A stretch of 64,000 bases of DNA, from assembly GCA_014529385.2 (NCBI GenBank), contig CM043966.1, positions 40,670,037 to 40,734,036 of the forward strand, written 5' to 3'. The notes below the pieces were generated by a model, which worked only from the letters and a program-made list of their open reading frames with translations, was not told the origin of the DNA and made no database searches. The stretch comes from Adiantum capillus-veneris (taxonomy: Eukaryota; Streptophyta; Polypodiopsida; Polypodiales; Pteridaceae). How positions within the stretch are numbered: the first letter of the stretch is position 1; every line of letters begins with the position of its first letter. Position numbers and translations under genes: made by a program. Shown here piece by piece: positions 1 to 12,200 of this stretch.

Positions 1-250
1 GGTCAGCGACGCCAAAAGCTACGAAATGCCGTGAAATGCTTACATCAATGCGTACATCTCTTACTTGCGGTTAAAATACAACAGACGCGACTGCAATGTG
101 ACAACAAGGGAGGGAGTAAGAAGCGCGAGAAGGAGAGAAGTGAGTGCCACTAGCTCACGCTGTGTATTTCATTATCCAAAACTTAATAATAACGTAAAAA
201 ATTTGGCTTTTATACCTTAGCCAAGGTTTTTGGTGGTCAAAACTAATACA
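1..250 (-). repeat. LTR fragment, same family as 26238-26662
   Basis: This stretch matches 26238-26478 along its whole length with scattered substitutions and small indels. On the minus strand it carries GGTATAAAAGCC (TATA core at 208-214), placed as the promoter of an LTR would be. The matching copy lies directly downstream of a polypurine tract, which identifies the sequence as LTR. Similarity stops abruptly at about 250, so the U3 part is missing here; the other end runs off the window. Confidence 0.55.
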
Positions 251-1879
251 CATCATACCACGTCCTTGCATCCTCTTCAAGGAAAAGAATAAAATCTTTC
301 GCATAAGAATTGGATCTTCCTTATTTGCAATCAAACAATCAAAATTCATATTCTTAACACTAGGTTGGTAATGGGACACTTTTATGTCCTGTTAAGTGAC
401 CATTTTCCTTGAATTATGACAAGAGTTTCAAAATGGATTTTGAGGTGCTATCTGTCTAGAAAGTTGTCTCATGAGCTGAAAAAAACTCGACATTTTTTTG
501 GAATATCAATTCCATCTTTAACCTTGTCCTTGCACAACATTTCACAACCTAAACTGTATGAAAAAACGGGTCCTGTTTTTGGCTTTTTTCAAATTTTTGC
601 AACTATACCACTCTAGAATTCATGTTTGTGAGGTCTATAATTCTAGAGAACTATCTTTAGTAGTCCTCAACATGTCCTGATGCTTCTAGGGAGAAATAAA
701 TGTTAAAGTTGTAAGTTATGACCAAATTACAAAAATTGTCAAATCCTGTTTTTTAGCCAATTTTAGCTCTTTTATGATTTTTTTGGTGGCTTTCATGATA
801 TCCAAATGCATTTTTGATTTTCTATGTCGCATATTGTGACATAAAGATTAATATTCCTTGAGTTTTGGGGCACCTAATACCCTATTTTTCATAGTAGACA
901 ACGATGGCTGATTTTTTCAATTATAGAAGAAAACGAAACATTCTAGTATATCAAGTATAGATTTTTCAATATTGTTAGTTTCTTGTGACAACTACATGCA
1001 TTTTGTAGGTAGTAACCATATCTAGTCATAAGGATCAAATTTGGCTAGATATTGAATAGTTTCTATGGGATTCTACAACTCATAATGTTGAACCCAGTTT
1101 TTTCATGTTTGCTGTATTTAGCACTTCATCTTTGTCCCCAAGATTCCCCGTGGTAAGAGATGTATTATTATTTTGACATGCTACATGGCTCCTTATGAAC
1201 CTAAAGGACAATAGGGAACTAAGAAAACATGCATATATTATTTGTATTGAGCGTGGCTATAGAAACTTTGATGATAGGTTTGCAGAATGGTAAAAATTCA
1301 ACTTTTTTGTACCTATTTCTTTTGGCAAAACAAAAAATAGGAAGTGATAAGCAATCATATGTTCTGATCACCAACCCATTGAAGTTAACTAGGGAATTTA
1401 TCTCAAGTCCTACAAAAATCCCTAATCTTATTTTTATGCAACAAAACGTAAGAAATGACTGTTTTGATGAAAATGTACTGGACCATCAACTTTGGAGGCT
1501 TCGTGTGACCAAAAGATGAGAAATTTTACAAGTTTCTTATTTTTTCCATGTGTAGTAGGCCTTGAACTATAACCTCATGAAAGGATTTTACAAAAGGAGT
1601 GGATCTACTATGGTTTTGGAGGTTTTTTTCAAAACCCTGAAAGGAAACTTTTATGTCCTGTTAGGCTACCAACCTAGTGTTAATGAATTAGCATCCTCAC
1701 CTACATGACCATAGAAATTTCTAAACTTTACCATCAAGCCAATTAAACGTGTAAATTGAAGGTAACTTGAAGTGATTCCTCGGTGGGGCAGGCACCAAAA
1801 TACTATTGGACAAAAGAAAAAGTGAAACACCTCTGTAGATTTATAGCCCAAGAGCATTCGAACATCTTTCTGACACTTC
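251..1879. other. AT-rich stretch without recognisable gene
   Basis: Only short open frames are present and none resembles a known protein. A 17-bp word, ACTTTTATGTCCTGTTA, occurs in direct orientation at about 385 and 1648. Beside each copy lies TTAACACTAGGTTGGTA, in opposite orientation at the two ends (about 357 and 1670). The arrangement resembles the edges of an old insertion, but no element could be named. Confidence 0.3.
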
Positions 1880-2960
1880 TATAAATCCTACATTTGGAAG
1901 TCTATGAGAGCTTAGCATCACTGAATGCACTAACCATTGTATCATTTGTACTTTCTAGCCAATCATTTTTTTAATGTTATCTAAGCCTGTTGTACTATGA
2001 ATTATAATGTAAATCGGGGCCATATTTTGAGTCATTTCCATATAGTGCACATAATTTACACTATCTATTTTAGTTCTGACTAGTCAATTATTTGAAGTTT
2101 AATGTCACATCATATGAAGTCCAAAGTCTTTCATCTGGTTACCTGAAGTCTTGTGAATTTTGATTCTCTTATCTTGGTAGATTAGCTGCTAGAGGAAATC
2201 AAGCTCATTCCATTTTGGTGATCACGGTGGTAAGAAAAAGCTCTTGATGGGAGCCATTCTCTTGAATTAGGACTCAGTGTTAACCAATCACTACAAATGC
2301 GTGCACAATGGTAATCACATGGAAGGAAGACCACCTGAAAGGCTACTAAGAGCCAATTTCACATTAGCATGATTTCAAAGAAATGAGAATAAGAATATGA
2401 GTCATGTTCTCAAGGAGAAGAGATTGACCCAAATCCACCAAGCATGGGTGACATTGATGGATATCAAATCTCTAAAAAATCTGACCATTCACATAAAATA
2501 CATTCAAAATAGAGCTAAAACACTCTCTAATCCTCATAGTTCTCAACATTTTGTTGTTTTATAGAGTAAAGTAAATCCTAGAGACATTCATAGAGAGATA
2601 AACGACATTCTAACTCACACGGTTCTCAACATTTTGCTAGATAGGGTAAAGCAAAGATCTATACAAATGCTAGTGAGTTAGGGGAAGAAGGAATAAACAT
2701 TCATATTCAATGAAAAAATCTCATAAAGTAAAAGAAACCAAAACAATAACCAAGATGAATGAGCACTACCATGTTAGCCTTAGCAATGGCAACCATAATT
2801 TGATCACAACCATAAGCCCAAAAACTGGAAGAAGAAACTGGATCATCATGACAAAAGAAAGTATCATGAGAGGGAAATTGATCATTATGAGAAATCTAGA
2901 TATAGGGAAAACTTCAATGATCTTAAGCTAGCTTTTTATGAAACCTATAATTGTATTCTT
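1880..2960 (+). pseudogene. Decayed gag-bearing repeat, copy 1
   Basis: This is the first of three diverged copies (also 4258-5400 and 5700-6440) that share the same word order over several hundred bases. The coding-like part, around 2710-2930, is rich in Lys, His, Glu and Arg in all copies. In copy 3 it runs into a gag-like segment. No intact frame remains. Function is inferred from copy 3; by itself this copy would be unrecognisable. Confidence 0.4.
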
Positions 2961-4257
2961 AAGGGATATAAAAGCACTAGAGTTAAAAAGATCAATGATA
3001 CACAAACAAAAATGCAATAAACAGACATTGGATTTGAATTTGAATTGATTTGGTTGTCCTTGTTGTTATTACTTGAGTAAGGGGATGGAGAGAGACAAGA
3101 GGTAGAACTTTGCCCAAAGAACTAGATGGATATGAAAAGATAGAAAATACATAGTCAAGAGATTATTCAAATACACCTAGTTCAATGAGGCATTGTTGAG
3201 GTAATGGATAATTCGATAAGGTTGCATCACGAGTGGTAATGTAGGTGGATGTAGAAGACATTGTTTCCGAACACCAAAAGAAGTAAGGCAATGAGATATA
3301 AGGAAGAGATAGAATGCATTGTTTCTTTTGTTGAGTACTTAAGACTTTGACCAATTAATGACTTTATTATGATACTACTTATGTCAAAGCATGAAGATAT
3401 AAAAAACTAATATATACATTAAATGAAAAATCATGAACTAAAATGAGGCATAAAATGGAATTCTCCACAAGTAGAGGGAGTTTATTTTTTTCCTTTTGAT
3501 CCATGGATGCAAGCATGTACAATGTGAAGGGTGAGCTTGAAAAATGTTGTATCCAATGGAGCTTGGGGTATTGTATCTACTAAATAATGTCATTTTTAAC
3601 AAGCCTACTATATACAAATTTTTGTAGATATTGAGTTTCTCAAAAGTAGAATTAGTTGATATCTTGAAGCATATTTCACTACTACATATTTTAAAAGGTG
3701 GATGTTGAGTATGTTGATCCATTTCTCGGTTAAACAATGATAGGAGCATATGAATAGTGATCTCTGAAGGGTTTCTTGTAGCTATATATACCATAACGCC
3801 ATGTGATATCTTAATTTGTTATTGTCAATATTTTATTTTATTTGAGATCTTTACAAAAGTCAGCCAATATCTTCCTTGCATCATTGAGCTTGATGTTGTA
3901 TGCACAATTAAGTTCTTCAAGTCATAGGGATGAATGACTCTTTGTGTGTAGTTTGTCTCCATCATTTGACTTGAATTATCATCAAATTGCTTCTTTTATT
4001 AGACATGTAGATGAATGTGCTGAGAGATTGAGGCTTATTGGTCACTACTTGGATGTTGACATGTTTGTAGATGACAACATCAATATCCTACAGGTTGAGG
4101 CTTCCATCTATAGGTCGAGCCTTTTTGCAGTCACTGCGAGTAGTCTTATCACACATGGATGCACCGATTCTAGACTATTGGACCAATCAGGACCCACCAT
4201 CTACAAATTTTTGAACTTTTTCCTAACTCATTTTTCTTATTTCTATACACACTTGTA
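2961..4257. other. Unassigned, possible copia pol debris
   Basis: Two minus-strand open frames (3163-3354 and 3438-3794) contain weak echoes of the Ty1/copia RT-to-RNase H junction, such as YIATRNPSEI where copia elements usually have Y-L-T-x-T-R-P-D-I. The match is too short and frameshifted to be secure. A plus-strand 104-residue frame (3944-4258) has no recognisable domain. Confidence 0.2.
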
Positions 4258-5400
4258 ACTCTTACATTTGGAAGTCTATGAGAGTTTGGGAGCACTCAAT
4301 GTGCTAACCCTTGTATCATTTGTACTTTCTAGTCAATCACTTTTTATGATCTAAATATAAATTACTTGTACTCTTATCTATAATCTATATCTAAACCATA
4401 TTCTGAGTTGTTTCCATTTAGAGTCCATAATCTAAACTATCTATTTCATTTCATTCTACTCATTTATCTAAAGTTTGATGTCAACTTATCTGTAGTCTGA
4501 ATTCTTTCATACTCGAAGTAATATGATGTCTAAGTCTCTCATTTGGTCATTTGACCTAATTCAGATACTTTGAACCTAACTCTAGAATAGCCATCGAGTG
4601 ATTCAACTCATTCCATTTTGGTAATGAAAATGGCGATCTAAAGCTCTTGACAAGAACCATTCTCCCGAGTTATAATTTAGAGTTAGCCAATGATAAAATA
4701 TTCATGTATGATGGAAATCACATGGAAGGAAGGCCATCAGAACGGCTATTGATAACTAAAATCACATCAATATGATTGTAAAGGAAAAAGAATAGGAATA
4801 TGAGCCATCTTTTCAAGGATATGATACCAACCCAAATCTCGCAATGGTCGACAGTGATGGAGATTGAATCTCTTAATGGTCCAAGCATTCACTAAGGATA
4901 CATTCAAAGAGAGATAAAAGACGCTTTAATTTAGATGATTGCTAGCATTCTATTGGAAAGGATAAAGCAAAGGTCTATACAGATGGTAGTGAGTGAAAGA
5001 TAAGGACGCATAAGCATTCATAGTTGATGAAAAAACCTCATAAAGGAAAATAATCACAAATGATAACAAAGATATATGAGGACTACCATGTTAGACCCAG
5101 CACATGGGAGGAAGAAATTGACCATGAACATAATCCCAAACATTGGGAGACGAAATCGGATCATCATGAAAAAACTAGGTATCAAGAGAGGAAAACTCAT
5201 CTTTATGAGAAACCCAAATATAGGGAAAATTTGATGATCTAAAGATAGATTTTCTCACATTTAGAGGTGGCAGAAGGGTAAATATAGATGTTCAAATCCA
5301 CGATTTTGAGCAATACGCTAACCTCAAAGAAATTGATGAAAGAGATTGGGAAGAACAGATCTCTTAGACTGAAGAATGTATCTCAAGAATGATACTACCA
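4258..5400 (+). pseudogene. Decayed gag-bearing repeat, copy 2
   Basis: It aligns with copy 1 from the shared words GGAAGTCTATGAGAG (about 4268; 1897 in copy 1) through the His/Lys-rich coding-like segment (5060-5240). It continues into a gag-like stretch at about 5280-5350 reading VQIHDFEQYANLKEIDE, which copy 3 repeats as VHIHDFEQYANLKDIDE. A stop follows shortly after. The FEQYANL wording resembles the start of a retrotransposon gag core. LTRs were not found, so the parent element is unknown. Confidence 0.45.
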
Positions 5401-5699
5401 TAATCCACCAGCATGCAGGCTGAGAACATACAAATATTTTCTCCTCAAGAGCATTGAAATTGTCTGTGCAAGCTTCTGGCCTTTATGTTAATTTTTGAAA
5501 ATCCAAATTTCTACACATTAGGTGAAACTCTTTCATAAGTATGTGTGGTCAAACATTTGGGACACCCATTAGGTTGGCACATTTTGTACCAAAAAATGAC
5601 TCAATGGGTAATGCAAAAATTGAATTAAAAGCTTGATTATTACAAATAACATTGGGATGCAGTTTTTGGTCATTTTAATGGTAAAAATTTTGATCATCC

Positions 5700-6440
5700 A
5701 CTCTCTACAATGGTAATCACGTGGAAGGATGACCACCCCAAAGGCTCCTAAGTACAAACATCACATTAATATGATTGCAAAGGAATTAGATTAAGAATAT
5801 GAGCCACATTCTCAAACAAAAAAGCCTGATCCAAATCCACCAAGCTAACGTTGACACTGATGGATATTGTATCTTTGAAAATCTGAGCATTCACATAGGA
5901 GGAATTCAAAGAGAGCTAAAAGATGCTCTAATTCACATGGTTCTTGACATTTGTTGGATATGGTAAAGCAAAGGTCTATACAAATGCAAGCGAGTCAGGG
6001 AGAAGAAGTCATAAACATTCATAGTCAATGAAAAAATTACATGAAGGAAAAGAACCCAAAACAATAACCAAGACAAATGAGCACTACCTAGTTAGTCCTA
6101 GCATATTGAGGAAAAATGTGACCACGACCATAAGCCCAAACATTCGGAGAAGGAGTCCGATCATCATGACAAAAGAAAGTATTAGAAGAGGGAAGTTGAT
6201 TACTATGTGAAACCTAGATATAGGGAAGAATCCAATGATCTTAAGATCTCTTTTCCCACATTTAAATCCAGAAGAAGGAACAATCTAGATGTTCACATCC
6301 ATGATTTTGAGCAATATGCTAACCTCAAAGACATTGATGAAGGTGATTAGGTAGAACACTTTCCTCATACACTGAAGGATGCACCTTTAAAATGGTACTA
6401 TCATTATTAAACATGTATATTGAGAAAATACAATATGTTG
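5700..6440 (+). pseudogene. Decayed gag-bearing repeat, copy 3
   Basis: This is the best preserved gag-like copy. After the charged His/Lys-rich stretch (6028-6240), an interrupted frame reads HDFEQYANLKDIDEGD, then VEHFPHTLKDAPLKWYYHY. This matches the usual gag core pattern of an F-x-x-Y-x-x-L block followed by A-x-x-W-Y. In-frame stops after GD and after YYHY break it. The copy ends close to the debris of the CACTA transposase that follows. Confidence 0.45.
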
Positions 6441-6499
6441 AAGAAATCTTTCCTCTTGGAATACGATGCAAACTAAGGGGATGCGATAAGGGTGTATGC

Positions 6500-7296
6500 A
6501 TGATCAAGCATACCCACTTTTCACATTTCCCCCAAGAGTGACATCGGCAACACGGATAACGCAATGAGATACTCTTGCTTGTGAGGCACCACTGCTTGCT
6601 GCGCGGCCTTGCCTCAAACTCCAGAGTTCATAGAAGATAGAAAGTCTTTTCATGATGGGTGGAATGAAATCTCCCCTCTGATCTAGCCACATGTTTTTCC
6701 AATCGCTTGCTTTCGGTTGGATGCATGTCATGCTTGCATATGTTTGGTTCACACTGCGCGTGTCCTTGAGACAAAAATCTACCATGTTCCTCGCAAACTG
6801 TCTTGCTCAAATGATCAGAGGGGCGGAAGCCAAGTCGAGGACCACATTTTGGACATGCATGATTGCTTGAGTAACCCAAGCCTGAAAAATGATAGAATTA
6901 AAATAAAAGCATTGGCATAGCTAGGAATAGCATATACTTGAGGGTTTCAAAAATACATACCTGAACACTCACCGAAGCCCGGTCAATCGTGCATTGTCTA
7001 CATAAAAATGCCTTGCACATATACATTTTGTTGTCCAATTGGTTGGGACAGGTCAACCATATCGATCCATGTCCACAAGATTCGAAGCTCTTCTATATGT
7101 GCTACCAGATAGATGTCCATGTTCTTTGCTTTGTACTTTCCTAGGATGATTAGTGACAACAATAGATGCCCTTCTTGATAGCTAGTCATGATGGAAGATC
7201 ATAATTAACCAAGATAATAGGCCACATTCTCCATGATGAGCTCCATGATAGAAATGGGTTTAATCCATCCATTGTGAGACCAAAATGGATACATAA
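6500..7296 (-). pseudogene. CACTA (En/Spm) TNP2-type transposase, C-terminal part of the fragment
   Basis: Read leftwards from 7296, the frame-shifted text gives IHFGLTMDGLNPF, MWPIILVNYDLPSW, then LLSLIILGKYKAKNMDIYL and HIEELRILW. These follow the order of conserved blocks of plant TNP2 transposases (LxxDGxNPF; MWPVxLxxYNLPPW; SLLIPGPxxPGxDIDVYLxPLxxELxxLW). Next come TMHD and PGFGECSG, a probable 79-nt intron, and a Cys-pair block (HACPKCG) with GRFLSQGHA. Frameshifts and stops show it is dead. Its upstream half lies beyond the inserted A' element, at 15461-16250. Confidence 0.75.
6882..6960 (-). other. Probable intron in the TNP2 transposase relic
   Basis: On the minus strand the exon text TGTTCAG is followed by GTATGT (5' site, 6960-6955), and the segment ends in TTTTTCAG (3' site at 6882). 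Removing these 79 nt joins PGFGECSG in frame to LGYSSNHACPKCG, matching the usual continuous TNP2 block P-G-x-G-x-x-S-G followed by a Cys-x2-Cys block. Confidence 0.6.
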
Positions 7297-8898
7297 TGTA
7301 ACATTTAATGGTCTAGTAACTTGTGTGTAGCGGAAAATAGCATGAACACAGTGAGCATTTCATTAGAATAGCTTCCTAATGAAAATAACAAGAGTGCTTG
7401 AGTAGAGAGAGCAACCAAAAATATAACACCTAGTTAGATAGCATGAACAATACTTCAAAAGAGAGAGAAATTAAGCAATTGACAATAGCTGAGGACCGGA
7501 TTTTCATGGAGCCGGTCCCCCCTCCAAAAGGCTTTGTATTATGGTTTCTCCCATCAAGAGAGACATTTTACAATACAATTCTTTGTGTTCCTTCAATACT
7601 AGCTAGTGCAATGAATATGGAAACTTCATGCACTAAGAAAAACACTTATCAAACACAACATCAATTCCCTCATGGTCTCATACCCAAGACCTCACACACC
7701 TTCGAAGATGGTGAGAGCTATCAGGGTATGAGAGTAGATTGAGAGAAAGGAGTATTCTTATGAGAAAGATGAACATCTCCTCACATAATCACTCATATTA
7801 GCATAGCTTATCTTAGTAATTAGCATGGTAGAGGAGATGAGCATGCATTGAATCTTGGCTCTTGGTTGGATTTGCATCACAAAGCCAAGAGTTGTTGGTG
7901 TACGCCTCCCTTCTCACAAGCTTGGAGTAGGTGGTAAGCTTTCCATTAAAGCTTGAGAAGGAGAGAGAGTCTTCTTTGCTTCACACCTGAGATTGTGTGT
8001 GTGTGTGTGTGTGGGTGTGATAATGCCTTGCAAAAATCACCCCCCACCTCTCTCTTTGTAGACCCCCCCTTGCTAAATGCTCATGCTACAGCCCTATTGG
8101 ACCTCCCCAGGCCTAGCCAATCGAAATTAAGCAACATAAGTTATAGCCTTCTAACATGTGTTCCCCTTTCCCCTTTTGTGAGAGCTTTAGGTAATTATTT
8201 AATTCAACTAAACTCTCATTGGACCCATTTTCCTCCTGACCAATAGGAATCAGGCAAGCCATCCGGCTGTTTAATGCTCATTGGACCCCTTGCGAGACTA
8301 TCCAATAGCCTTCTAGAGAGCTTAATTCTTATTGGTTCTTTTTATTAAGTGTTTTTAAATTAACTAAACTGGGTTTACTTACTCTAGCTTAGTTCTCATT
8401 GGTCCACCTCCAAGGCCATCCAATAGGAATTGAGTACACCTTGTTGGCATCTGGGCTAGGGAGCTCACATGTATCCCTCATTCCCTTTGTGTAAAGGGAG
8501 CTTGTGTGTGTGTGTGTGTGAGTTTCTCTCTCATCTCCTACTTCGAGGGCTCGCCCCCTCCTAAGTAGGGATGGTTGAAGACTTTTGGGACAAACACAAA
8601 GCATCCAAATTTCCTAAGCTTTGACCTTTGGACACAACCTTTGATTTTTGGAACCTTAGCATTTTGGAAGTCTTATTGGGCTGAACCTTAGGTCTTTTAA
8701 GCCCATTGTTTCACATTGCTCTTTTGCAGATGGTCCCCCCTTTGGATCCCTTTTTTCCCTCGTTTGGATCCCTACTGTGGCCGGTTTGCTAGCTTAACCA
8801 ATATTCTAGCTTTTTCTCCCCTGGCACTTCCCCATATTAAATGATCAATTTAACATGAGAAAATCATTTCGGAGAATTAGGTATTGATTATTATGACA
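7297..8898 (-). repeat. 3' LTR of element A'
   Basis: On the minus strand the LTR runs TGTCATAATAATC to AATGTTACA (TG...CA ends). By my rough count it differs from its partner at about 5-6% of sites in the first 200 bp, and it is 119 bp shorter. It holds a (GT) run near 8504-8520 and a set of paired ATTGG/CCAAT motifs at 8090-8425 (see findings). A 99-codon frame on the plus strand (7443-7742) is shared with the other A' LTR but not with element A, so I do not call it a gene. Confidence 0.88.
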
Positions 8899-9250
8899 TT
8901 ACCACTCTCTTGAAATCATAGTCATCCTCGACTATGGGGTAGAGAAGATAAAGCATATAAATTAGTCCTTTTCCCAGTGGGTAGAGGATCTCTATGTTAC
9001 CCTACGATATCTTTTCAGAATGGATGACTAGTCCATTTGGCGCTTGAGAGCCAAAGCTACCGCAACCATGTCTGCACATTAGTCCTATCAATCTTCCATA
9101 GTAGAGTGACAAGCTCTACTTGGTGTTTGGGATACTCGTCTCCGCAAACTTGATCTAAGCATGTATTCTACTTCATTTTTGTGCACAATAAAGAAAAAGA
9201 GAGTATTATAAGACAAAAAATTTGTTCATTTTTAAGCTTTGTACATTTGT
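8899..9250 (-). other. 3' noncoding region and polypurine tract of A'
   Basis: This lies between the polyprotein stop (9251-9253) and the 3' LTR. The plus-strand bases 8899-8911 (TTACCACTCTCTT) give AAGAGAGTGGTAA on the element's strand, immediately before the LTR start; this is the likely plus-strand primer. The stretch 9000-9250 matches 63736-64000 of element A. Confidence 0.6.
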
Positions 9251-12200
9251 TTACTCTAGGGAAGCATTGACAAGGTTTAGGTTATTCTTTAATTGTATGC
9301 CTTGCATCCATCTATCATCTTCAAAAGGATAATTCTTAAACTTAATAAGATATTGTCGGATAGTCTTACCGCCTCTTAGTACCTTGTCTTCATGTCGGAG
9401 AATGGACTCGGGCTACAACACCTCTTCTTGGTCCTCGATCTCCGGTGGGTCTTCAATAGTTGGTTCTTGAGGTGGCTCTCCTTTGTAAGGCTTTAATAGG
9501 CTCACATAGAAACCATTGTATATGATCCAATGACTGGGCAACTTGAACTGATAGTCCATCTCATTGATTGTCCTAATAATCTGGAAGGGACCATAGTACC
9601 TTTTTGCTAACTTAGCATAGTACTTTTGGTGTCCCGTAGGATTCTTGCCCGTGGTGTGCCTTAATTGATCAAGCCTTTGGAATTTTGAGTAAGACCCAAT
9701 CATTTCCTGTAAAGGCTTGGGCTATTCTGTGCTTGTCAGCAGCAGGCTTTTTCCGTTGCTGTGAGATAGAGATAGCATCCATAATCTTTTGGAAAGATTC
9801 TTGTAGGTCTCGGCTATACTCATTTGCAAGGAAGATCTTCCCGTGTACCTTGAGTAGCAAGGGACCTTTTGATCTTACCTCAATTACCTCAAAAGGTGAT
9901 TTTCCGTGGAAGTATGTACAATGTTATTGTAGGCATACTCCACTAAGGGTAAGTACTTCTCCCATTGGGACCTCATTTGTTTGTCGAAGAGCTTGGTCTG
10001 TGTCATGAAGTGCTTAAGACTTTGATGATCCATTCGCAAAATGAAAGGAGTCCCCAATAAATAGTGCTTCATGAGTCTAAGGCATGTAGAACTGCGAGGA
10101 GTTACTTTTCATATAAGCCTAGAGCTTGCTCAACAGGGTCGAGCCTTCGACTTTCATAGCCCTATGGCGTGCCCTTCTTGAAGCAAAACAGCTCCAAGGC
10201 AATCACCACAAGCATCACATTGGACCTCAAATGGCTTTGAGAGATCCGGTAGTGTAAGCACAGGTTGAGAGATAAGCTTTTCTTTAAGTTTTTTGAAAGC
10301 ATTGTTCTCCTTGGAAGACCATGTGTATCTAACGTTTTTCTTTGTTAGGTCATGTAATGGTCCTGCTATTAGTGAGAACTTTTCTATGAAGCATCTATAG
10401 TATGCGCACATACCTATAAAGCTTCTTAATTCATGAAGATTCCTTGGTTAAGGCCATCCTTTTATTACCTCTAACTTTGATGGATCCATTTGGATTCCAT
10501 CTTGAGAGATAATGTGACCTAGATACTGAATCTCTTGTAAGAAAAATTCACTTTTCTTTCGATTAACATAAAGTTTATTCTCTCTTAGAACTTGAAATAC
10601 TACCTAGAGGTGTTGCTAGCGTTCGTCTAATGAATTAGACTAGATGATGATATCATCAAAGAACACTCTAGTAAAGGTTCGGTGAGGCCTGAATAGCTTC
10701 TCCATGAAGCGGTTGAATGTGGTTGGTGCATTGGTCAAGACAAAAGGCATGACAATGTATTCGTAAAGACCAAACGTATTGCGAAATGCGGTCTTTATAA
10801 TGTCTTGATCAACTATCATTATTTGATGAAGCCACTTTTTAGATCAATCTTACTGAAGTAGGTGGATCCTTGTAGCTTATCAAATAGGTCTTCTACCCGT
10901 GGAATGGGAAACCTACTCTTGATAGTGATCCTTTTTAGTGCTCTATAGTGGACACACATATGATATGTGCCATATTTCTTTTGCACTAGTAGCACAGGAG
11001 AACAAAATGGAGATGAGCTAGGGCTAACCATGCCCTTCTCAACTAACTCATGCACTTGCCGCATAATCTCCTCTTGTTGACCTTGAGAAACTCTATAAGT
11101 ACGTTGCTAGGCAGTGAACTTCCTGGAAGAAGTTCAATTGCATGGTCATCATTGCCTCGTTTAGGAGGTAGCTCACAAGGGCTGTCATCAATAAAGACAT
11201 CTTGAAACCCCTTGAGAAAATTGGATAATTCTAATTCCTTTTGATTGTGTATATTTTGTTTTGCTAAAACATTAGGTTTATTTTGAGAATCTTTAACAAA
11301 AATCATGTACACAGAAATAGAGCTCTTTATTGACTTGTTGAAAGCTTGTGCATGTACAATGGGTATAGTGTTACCCATTTCCTTATCATCTATATACATA
11401 TCTTTTTCCCTGAACTTAAAGGAGATTCTCCTTTCAGGGAATTAAACATTGGTAGCCATGTGATCAAACCATGGTGCCCGTAGGATTACATCCTCATGCT
11501 TGAGAGGAGCGATAAAGGAGTCCTCTTTGTCCACATAGCTTTGGACATGGAGCCTCAATTTCCGAATTAAGGGAATGACTGAAGCTTCTTGCCCCTTGAA
11601 AGCACCGTCCGTGGGTAGGACATCTCCCATCTTGTAGGCTTGTATGCCTAGCTTGGTGGCCAACTCTATAGATATAAAATTGTGAGTAGAACCAGGTCAA
11701 AGAGAATAAAAGCATCATGTTCTCTTACCTTTACCCAAGCATGGCATAGAGGAGATCCTTTGTGGTGAATTTTCTCCTCTTGGATTTCAACCAAGGTAGC
11801 TCTAGGAGGTTCATGGCGGGTGTTCTTTTGGGGACAAGCGTGGTACACATGCCCTTGCTAGCCACACTTGAAACAATGGTTATCCTTGCAATAACGCTCA
11901 GGCTCTTTAGTGGAGAGTTTATTTTTGCCTTTATAAACTCCTTTCTCTTTAGCTTTGTTGGAGTTTCCCTTAGGAGACTTTTGGACATTGTCCTTCCCCT
12001 TAGGCTCATTAGAACCCTTGTTTTCCGTGGGCTTAGAATTTATTTTAGCCCCCGTTTGGAAATAGATTCGAGAGGCCACCATAGTATGGTGTATAACAGC
12101 AGATATGGTGCGTGGCATTTGCGAGTTGACATACTCCGCCATTTCCTCAGTTAAGCTCGCAAAAAATTGTTGCTTTTGCTCTCCAAAATCCAAAATTTTG

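Noticed and set aside
7443-7742. 99-codon plus-strand frame, repeated at 13886-14185
   Set aside because: It lies antisense in both LTRs of A' and is shared only because LTRs are copies. The corresponding frame in element A's LTR is interrupted, so there is no sign of selection.
11762-12154. Plus-strand frames of 100-170 codons across the A' gag region
   Set aside because: Shadows of the minus-strand gag-pol pseudogene.
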